Assembly: GCA_945983195.1 (NCBI GenBank)
Contig: CAMFSS010000002.1
Location: 1 to 32,442 of the forward strand
Direction of reading: 5' to 3'
Length of the DNA: 32,442 nt
DNA from: an uncultured Prevotellaceae bacterium
GTDB lineage: Bacteria; Bacteroidota; Bacteroidia; Bacteroidales; Muribaculaceae
Shown: in pieces, positions 26,440-32,442 of the stretch
Layout of the letters: each line of letters starts with the position of its first letter
Position numbering within the stretch: position 1 is the stretch's first letter
The notes under the pieces: model-generated
Told to the model about the DNA's origin: nothing
The model's input: only the letters and a program-made list of their open reading frames with translations
Database searches by the model: none
Made by a program: the position numbers and the translations under genes

Positions 26440-29400
26440 TTAGAAATCGATTTGCACACCGAGTGTGTAGGTCGAAGTCAATGGATAAACCTCTACGTCC
26501 CAGCCTTCTGCATCGCTAAGCTCAGGAGTGAAGGCGTTGGCTTTGAAAGTGGTGAATGGACGGTCGGCGGTTACACTCACGCGGATACCCGGCAAAGTGT
26601 AGTTGCCCATCTTGATGTTGCGGAAGTTGTAGGCAAGTGTGATGTTCTGGATGCGGAAGTAGTCGGCGCTCTCCACGAAGTAGGAGTTCACTTTCTGGTC
26701 GCTCACGTTCCAGCCCTTCACGAGTGCTGCAGCCGACGGGTGCTCGTTGGTTGAGCCTTCGCCTGTCCAGCGGTTAGTGTATTGAGCCTCGTCGAAGTTG
26801 AAGTTTGATTGAGAGTAGCGCAAAGCACGCTTGCGGTTATACATCTGTGCGCCTGCCTGGCCGTAGGTGGTAAGTTCAAAGTCGAGGTTCTTCCAGCTCA
26901 AGCCGAAGTTGAGTCCGTAGGTAAGGTTAGGAATGTAGGCACCGAGAGTCTGGCGGTCGTTGCCGTCGATTACACCATCCTTGTTCACGTCTTCATACTT
27001 GAAGTCGCCCGGTACGAGACCGTTAGCCACAGCTACGGGGTCGGCTGCACACTCAGCATCGTTCTGATATACGCCCACCACCTTGAAGCCGTAGAAAGAG
27101 TTCATTTCCTCGCCTACCATGTTAATGGTCTTGCCGCCCTTCACGTAGGCGGTACCGCCAAGGTCTTTCACCTCGTTCTTGAGGAATGAGAGGTTGAGAC
27201 CGATGCTATACTTGAAGTCGTTGCCGATGCGGTCGCTCCAGTTAGCCGAAATATCGAAACCGGTGTTGAGGATTTCACCGTAGTTGCCGGCAAGCACATC
27301 GTTGCTGAAGGGGAGGCGCGGTGAAATCACGGCACGCTTGGTCATGCGGTAATACCAGTCGAGGTCCACGTTCAAGCGGTTATTGAGGGTCGAGAAGTTC
27401 ACACCCACGTTGGTTTCATCTACAAGCTCCCACTTGAGGTAGCTGAAGTAAGATGTATTCTGGAAGCCCGGGATTGTGGTGTTGCCGAATACGCCCGATG
27501 CACTGTTACCTGTGGAAATCGAAGCGAAGCCGTCGCTTGCAGCCACGTGGTCGTTACCGAGGCGGCCCCAGCTTGCACGCAGTTTCAAGTAGTCAAGCAC
27601 TTTCTGGTCCTGCATGAACGACTCTTGGCTCATTACCCATGATGCACCTACCGATGGGAAGGAGCCCCACTTCTCCTGATACTTCGAAGAACCGTCGGCA
27701 CGCATTGTGAACATGAGGAGGTACTTGCCTGCGTAGTCGTAGTTCAAGCGGGCGAAGTACGACTGTCCGCGGTAGCAGTATCCGTCGTCGCCGAGTGTCA
27801 CGCCGTCGGCATCACCCTGGCTCAGATACAAGTATTCATCCTTGCCTTCGGGTACGTTCGAAGCCTTGCCCCACATGTAGCGGTATTGCTGCTGGCGCAT
27901 AGAGTAGCCGAGCATTGCACCCACCTTGTGGTCGCCGAAGCGGTCGTTGTAGGTAAGGGTGTTATCCCAGATGTAGTTGTAGTAGTTTGTAGTGGATTTT
28001 GTGAGTTCAGAAACACTCTTCTGCTGCCAACTGCTCACATAGTAGGGCTTGATGTAGGTGCGTCCGCGAGTTCCTGTGTAATCATAGCTGTAGCTTGTCT
28101 TGAAATTCAGTTTTTCGGGGAGTATGTTGAATTGTGCGTAGAAGTTGCTGAGCACTTGGTAGTTCTCGTTGCGGCTGTTGTTGTATTGGGCAGTTGCAAC
28201 GGGGTTGTAGAAGTTGCTTGTGAAGCCCACGCTTGCAGGAGAAGCGAATTTCTCGGGTGTAGCCTCTACATTGTTTTCGTCATACACCGGATAGATAGAA
28301 GGAGCGTTGAAAGCCTCTTTCCATGCCGAGTTGTTCGGGAGAATCTGTGTAGAGTTGCTGAATACGCCGTTGAATCCCACCTTCAGCCAGCTTGTTGCAT
28401 CGTAGTCAACAGCTGCGCGGAAGTTCATGCGCTTGTAGTTGTTGTCGGCGTCCATGATACCATCCTGGTAGAGGTAGCTCACGCCGAGAGAATAGACAGC
28501 CTTCTCCGAGCCGCCGCTGATGCCGAGGCTGTGGTTGGTGATTACAGCCTTGCGGAGCAATTCGTTGTACCAGTCGGTGTTGGCACCGTAGGTCCAGTTG
28601 TGGAAATCTGCGTCGGCGTAGCTGCCTCCGTAGCGGTCGATTGAAGCCTTCATTGTCGATACGTAGGCGTCATAGTTGGCTTCGAGAAGCATTGTGGCAT
28701 ACTGCTGCGAGTTTGCCATCTTCAGCACGTTGGTAGCCGACTGGACTCCCACATAACCGTTGTAGGTGATTTTGGCGTTCTGGTTGCGCTTTCCTTTCTT
28801 GGTGGTGATGATTACCACACCATTTGCTGCGCGTACACCATAGATGGCTGCTGCCGATGCGTCCTTGAGCACCGACATTTCCTGAATGTCGCTGTTGTTG
28901 AGGAAGTTGATGTCGTCGTAGAACATACCATCAACCACATAGAGCGGTGAGCTGTTGGTGAATGAGCCTGTACCGCGGATTGATACGCGTGGACCCGAAC
29001 CCGGAGTTCCGCTGTTCACCACATTCACACCTGCCACTTTTCCCTGCATGGCAGCCATAGGCGAAGTTGCCGGAACTGAGAGAAGCTCCTCTCCCTTCAC
29101 CACTGTGATAGGCGAGGTAAGGTCCTTGGCTTTGGCTGCACCATAACCGATTACTACCACCTCATCGAGCTTCTGGAGGTCGTCCTCAAGTGTTACGTTG
29201 ATTGTTGTGTCGGTAGCTTTGACCTCTTTGGTCTTCATACCGATGTAAGAGAATGTAATTACCGCATTGTCGGGAACATTTTTCAGTTCATAGTTTCCGT
29301 CGAAGTCGGTCACTGCTCCGGTGGTTGTGCCGTTCACTTGCACACTCGCACCAATTACGGGTTGGTTGCTCTGGTCGAGAACCACTCCTATTACTGTCTT

Positions 29401-29466
29401 AGGCGCTGCCCTCGCTCTGGCTACACCGGCCAAGTCGAGTAACACAGATAGAATTCTTTTCTTCAT
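26440..29466 (-). CDS. SusC-like TonB-dependent outer-membrane transporter
   Basis: This 1008-residue protein has a CarboxypepD_reg_2-like domain about residues 25-95 (VIGVVLDQSNQPVIGASVQV, FDGNYELKNVP), a TonB-box/plug start DEVVVIGYGAAKAKDLTSPI near 100-120, a plug with SPLYVVDGMFYDDINFLNN and KDASAAAIYGVRAANGVVII, and the long barrel (KYQEKWGSFPSVGASWVMSQ, LRASWGRLGNDHVA) ending LGVQIDF. It imports glycan fragments with its SusD partner, powered by TonB-ExbBD. It is the first gene of the PUL and divergent from the sensor at 29801. Odd point: the signal peptide reads MKKRILSVLLDLAGVARARA, with Asp and two Arg inside what should be a hydrophobic core, so export looks impaired. I kept the ATG at 29464-29466 because it matches the standard SusC start MKKRILSVLL. 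Confidence 0.9.
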   Translation of the reverse strand: MKKRILSVLLDLAGVARARAAPKTVIGVVLDQSNQPVIGASVQVNGTTTGAVTDFDGNYELKNVPDNAVITFSYIGMKTKEVKATDTTINVTLEDDLQKLDEVVVIGYGAAKAKDLTSPITVVKGEELLSVPATSPMAAMQGKVAGVNVVNSGTPGSGPRVSIRGTGSFTNSSPLYVVDGMFYDDINFLNNSDIQEMSVLKDASAAAIYGVRAANGVVIITTKKGKRNQNAKITYNGYVGVQSATNVLKMANSQQYATMLLEANYDAYVSTMKASIDRYGGSYADADFHNWTYGANTDWYNELLRKAVITNHSLGISGGSEKAVYSLGVSYLYQDGIMDADNNYKRMNFRAAVDYDATSWLKVGFNGVFSNSTQILPNNSAWKEAFNAPSIYPVYDENNVEATPEKFASPASVGFTSNFYNPVATAQYNNSRNENYQVLSNFYAQFNILPEKLNFKTSYSYDYTGTRGRTYIKPYYVSSWQQKSVSELTKSTTNYYNYIWDNTLTYNDRFGDHKVGAMLGYSMRQQQYRYMWGKASNVPEGKDEYLYLSQGDADGVTLGDDGYCYRGQSYFARLNYDYAGKYLLMFTMRADGSSKYQEKWGSFPSVGASWVMSQESFMQDQKVLDYLKLRASWGRLGNDHVAASDGFASISTGNSASGVFGNTTIPGFQNTSYFSYLKWELVDETNVGVNFSTLNNRLNVDLDWYYRMTKRAVISPRLPFSNDVLAGNYGEILNTGFDISANWSDRIGNDFKYSIGLNLSFLKNEVKDLGGTAYVKGGKTINMVGEEMNSFYGFKVVGVYQNDAECAADPVAVANGLVPGDFKYEDVNKDGVIDGNDRQTLGAYIPNLTYGLNFGLSWKNLDFELTTYGQAGAQMYNRKRALRYSQSNFNFDEAQYTNRWTGEGSTNEHPSAAALVKGWNVSDQKVNSYFVESADYFRIQNITLAYNFRNIKMGNYTLPGIRVSVTADRPFTTFKANAFTPELSDAEGWDVEVYPLTSTYTLGVQIDF

Positions 29467-29516
29467 TTTGTTGAAAGTTTTGGTTAAATGTTTAAGGTGA
29501 TTGCTTTCGCTTTCGG

Positions 29517-29559
29517 CTGCAAAATTGCGAACTCTCTTTTAAGGCGCAAAATTTTGCAG
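29517..29559. promoter_or_regulatory. Inverted repeat in the susC leader/operator region
   Basis: CTGCAAAATTGCG (29517-29529) and CGCAAAATTTTGCAG (29545-29559) are inverted copies differing by a TT insertion, 15 bases apart. The second arm also contains the palindrome GCAAAATTTTGC. It is 50-93 bases upstream of the susC ATG, suitable for a regulator site or a leader hairpin. I found no TAnnTTTG box for susC in the 29467-29800 gap. Confidence 0.45.
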
Positions 29560-29724
29560 TACTACCTTACCACTACACCCACTTTAGACACTACGTTTTT
29601 ACTACGTTTCCCACGTCTTAATTATTGTGCATCAGGCATATATCTCTGAAAATTTTTTCATACTGCATCACCGCCTACGACACTGCTTTTTATTGTGGCA
29701 TCCGCTTTTTTCTTGAATAAAAAA

Positions 29725-29754
29725 TTGCAATTATAAGTTTTTTTCCTACCTTTG
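29725..29754 (+). promoter_or_regulatory. Promoter of the PUL sensor gene
   Basis: TTG at 29725-29727 and TACCTTTG at 29747-29754, 19 bases apart, match the Bacteroidetes consensus. The ATG at 29801 is 47 bases downstream. Confidence 0.65.
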
Positions 29755-29800
29755 CGCCCGAATACCGCACCATAAATTATTGCCCAAGACCATTAATTTT

Positions 29801-31501
29801 ATGAAACATAAAGCTTCAGTCAGCCTCATTACTGTCGTATTGGCATTTGCATTCTTTTCCGGGTCATTCAATTCCCGGGCGGCTTCTTTTTTGCCTATCG
29901 TCACCAATTATGCTGCCGCCGACTACAATGCCGGGCTACAGAACTGGAGCTGCACACAAGGCGAAAACGGCGACATTTTCATAGGCAACAACACCGGGCT
30001 GCTGCGATTCGACGGCTACCGATGGGAGCGTATCGAAATGCCGGGAAACAGAATAGTGCGCTCTGTCCTTGCCGATGCCGACCGCATCTATGTGGGCGCA
30101 TACAGCGAATTTGGATACTTCGAGCCCGACGACTGCGGAAACATGTGCTATGTGTCGCTGCACTCGCTCGTGAAAAAGCGCAAGACCGAGCAGCACGACT
30201 ACGACATCTGGAACATCGTGAAGCTAAATGGCAAAATCTATTTCCAGTCGTTCAGCTCCTGGTTTGTCTACGACGGGAAATCGGTGCGCGAGCACTACGA
30301 CCCCCAACTGCTGCCGCTCTACTTCCACCGAATCGACAACCGCATCTTCGTGCAGATGATGAACGGCGACTTCTACCAGCTCATCAATGAAGAAATGCAC
30401 TTCGTGTTCTCCCGAAAGGAAGTGGGCGACGACCATGTGGTGGCTATCATTCCTAAGACTAAAGGCCGAATGGTGCTCTGCACCGAGTGGCACGGTCTTT
30501 TCGACTTCGACGGTCAGCATGTGACACGCCGCTACACCGAAATCGACTCCGAACTGTGCGGACAGCAAGTCAACCGCGGAACAATGCTCCGGGGCGACTC
30601 CACCATCATCATCGGCACTATCCACAATGGTGTGTATGCAATCAGCCGGGAGGGCAAGTGCCTGTGGCGGTGCAACATGAGCAACCGCCTCTACAACAAC
30701 TCTGTGCTCTCGCTTTTCATCGACCGCGACAACAATATCTGGGCGTGCCTCGACAATGGAATCTCGCTAATACACACCGGCTCGCCCTACTCAATTCTGC
30801 GCCCCGACAGCTATGCAATGTCGCTCGGAATGGTATATGGCATCGACTGGATTGGCTCTAAGATGTACATCGCCACAAATCAGGGTGCCTACACATTCGA
30901 GGAAACAACCGGAGTGATTGCTCCAATCACCGGAGCCAAAGGTCAGAACTGGCACATCAAGCGTTACCCCACAGGGCAAGTATTCGTGGGCAACACACAT
31001 CCTAAACTCATCGAAGGCAACACTGCAACCGATATTCCCGGAACTACCAACTCAAGCAGCACCTGTATGCGCGAGTGCACAATCCACGGGCAGGAAGTGC
31101 TGCTCGAATCGTCGTACATAGGATTCAGAGTCTATCGTATGCAGAATGAAAAATGGACCCTCGCTTGCGAAATAAACAGCCTCAACATCCCCATCCGCAA
31201 TTTCGAGGTCGACCACAGCGGCTCGATATGGGCGGCTCACATGAGCCGGGGGCTATATAAAATCGAGCTCGACAAGTCGCTCTCGCGAGTGGCGCAAATC
31301 ACCCCTCTGGCACAAATTCCCGGCGGTTTTGAGGGCGGCATCATGTTTGTGATGAAAATACAGGGTCGCGTAATGTTTGCCAGCAGGCAAAAGCTCTACA
31401 CTTTCGACGATGTGAACAACAAAATTGTCCAGGTCTACTTCCTTAGCAGCACACTCAAGCGCAACATCAACTCATCCACTGCAATCTACACTAAAAACTA
31501 A
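29801..31501 (+). pseudogene. PUL sensor/regulator, N-terminal part (Reg_prop-type periplasmic sensor) ending at an in-frame TAA
   Basis: The ATG at 29801 gives MKHKASVSLITVVLAFAFFS, a signal peptide. I prefer it to the TTG at 29780 because it follows the promoter at a normal distance and starts the signal. About 560 residues follow, with repeated propeller-like units typical of Reg_prop sensors (GDIFIGNNTGLLRFDGYRWE, NNIWACLDNGISLI, SIWAAHMSRGLYKIELDK). The frame ends INSSTAIYTKN with TAA at 31499-31501. Reading on in the same frame gives WISRDHDYTLINI and the rest of a normal sensor, so this is one gene with a nonsense codon, probably at a Tyr. It is divergent from susC, the classic position for a PUL regulator that senses a periplasmic oligosaccharide. 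Confidence 0.78.
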
Positions 31502-32442
31502 TGGATTTCGAGAGACCACGACTATACACTCATCAACATCAGCTCAAACAATGCCTCAATAGTGCAGACGGTGGCAGCACGCTTCTTCGGCACTGAGTGC
31601 AATGAAACAAACAACAAAATCTTCGTACACCGCAACGAGGCTTATTTCCTCCTCAACAACGCAATTGCCCGCTACAGCCGCCGCGATTTGCCGTTGCCTT
31701 CCTCCACAAGCCACCTGTGCTTCTATCGCGTCACATCGACCGACCGCGACAAGAATCCCATTGCCATGCCCATCGTGAGCGGCAAAAGCACGAATGTGGA
31801 AACTTCGGGCGACATCACCTTCAATCTCTCCCTGCCGCACTTCGACAATTCAATCATATATTTCCGTTACAGGCTCGTTGGTGGCGACATCGACCTCGCT
31901 TCGCTGTCGCAAGACCCTCAAATCTCCTACACAAGCCTCGCCTACGGAAAATACCACTTCACCGCCGATGCACTCAACGCCAACTATGAGCCTATCGGCT
32001 CGGTCGACTACCACTTCTGCGTGCCACGTCCGTTCTACCTCTCTTTCTTGGCTATTGCAATCTACATCGTGCTGCTGGTGGCTGTCACCTACTTCATCAC
32101 GCGTTACCGTGCCGCTCAAACCATGGAGATGCGTCGCCGTGAATATGAGGCCGACAAAGTGAAACAGGATCTCAAGATGATGGAGCAGCAGCGTATCATC
32201 GACCACCAGCAGCAACAATTGCTCGAGTCGGAACTCTCGAACAAGGGTAAGGAGATTGCCAGCCTCGCACTCGACGTGTTCACAAAGGACCGTGCTATCG
32301 AGTCGTTGCGCGAGATTGTGGGCAAAAAGCATTCCGGCGGTCGCCTGCCGCAAGCCGAAGTCGACTCACTGCTAAAGCTAATATACTAGTCCAATCAGCC
32401 AACCAACGAAGACTGGGAACTCTCTCCCGCCCTAGTCCACCT
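31502..32442 (+). pseudogene. PUL sensor/regulator, C-terminal part (Y_Y_Y domain, membrane helix, coiled coil), with a second in-frame stop and window cut
   Basis: This continues the 29801 frame. The only in-frame start near its beginning is GTG at 31562, giving 275 residues to the TAG at 32387-32389. It shows a Y_Y_Y (triple-tyrosine) beta-sandwich (DNSIIYFRYRLVGGDI, QISYTSLAYGKYHFTADAL), one membrane helix (FLAIAIYIVLLVAVTYFI), then a Gln-rich coiled coil (QRIIDHQQQQLLESELSNKG) on the cytoplasmic side. After the TAG the frame still encodes SNQPTNEDWEL, which resembles the segment that precedes the LuxR-like HTH in 'HTH and ligand-binding sensor' regulators. The HTH itself lies beyond the right edge. 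The 29801 and 31502 pieces together would make a single membrane-spanning transcription factor without kinase or receiver domains. Confidence 0.72.

Noticed and set aside
8973-32389. Reassignment of TAA/TAG to an amino acid (alternative code)
   Set aside because: TAA and TAG are used as ordinary ends of intact genes in the same window (korB and SemiSWEET with TAG; the GLUG protein and AraC genes with TAA), and the interrupted positions would need different amino acids (Glu, probably Tyr).

Overview
The window looks like chromosomal DNA of a gut-type Bacteroidales bacterium, most like the Muribaculaceae, although that family call is inference. The evidence is: promoters of the Bacteroidetes type (TAnnTTTG at -7) instead of E. 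coli-type boxes; SusC/SusD pairs; type IX secretion (T9SS) C-terminal sorting domains; a fused 2-oxoacid:ferredoxin oxidoreductase; and a periplasmic sensor of the Reg_prop/Y_Y_Y type. I saw no rRNA, tRNA, CRISPR array, insertion sequence or phage gene.

Layout. 1-563 (minus): start of a DUF4163/DUF3298-like lipoprotein that runs off the left edge. 776-4291 (plus): a secreted GLUG-repeat protein with a T9SS tail and a strong terminator. 4584-7448 (plus): korA-korB, the anaerobic 2-oxoacid:ferredoxin oxidoreductase, closed by a palindromic terminator. 7661-8830 (plus): an AraC-type regulator and a SemiSWEET sugar transporter, then a terminator. 8973-18229 (minus): two tandem, colinear, roughly 1490-residue secreted FN3/choice-of-anchor-J proteins, each with a T9SS tail and each preceded by the same short structured leader. 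18734-29466 (minus): a polysaccharide utilisation locus (PUL) in the order susC, susD, GH43, GH144, GH3. 29801 to the right edge (plus): its divergent membrane-spanning sensor/regulator, whose DNA-binding end lies outside the window.

How the PUL should work. SusC/SusD bind glycan at the cell surface and import it. GH144 (a family known for beta-1,2-glucan cleavage) and GH3 (beta-glucosidase) would reduce it to glucose. GH43 would remove an unidentified decoration. The divergent sensor would read a periplasmic oligosaccharide and switch on susC.

The most unusual aspect is damage. Four in-frame stop codons interrupt otherwise well-conserved reading frames: one in the first FN3/anchor-J paralog (8973), one in GH3 (19202) and two in the sensor (31499 and 32387). 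The SusC signal peptide also carries charged residues in its core. At least some of these lie in small patches of atypical residues inside normal genes, so they could be local consensus or assembly errors, or true decay of the PUL. The best candidate for something undescribed is the shared leader RNA element at 13442-13480 and 18264-18299.
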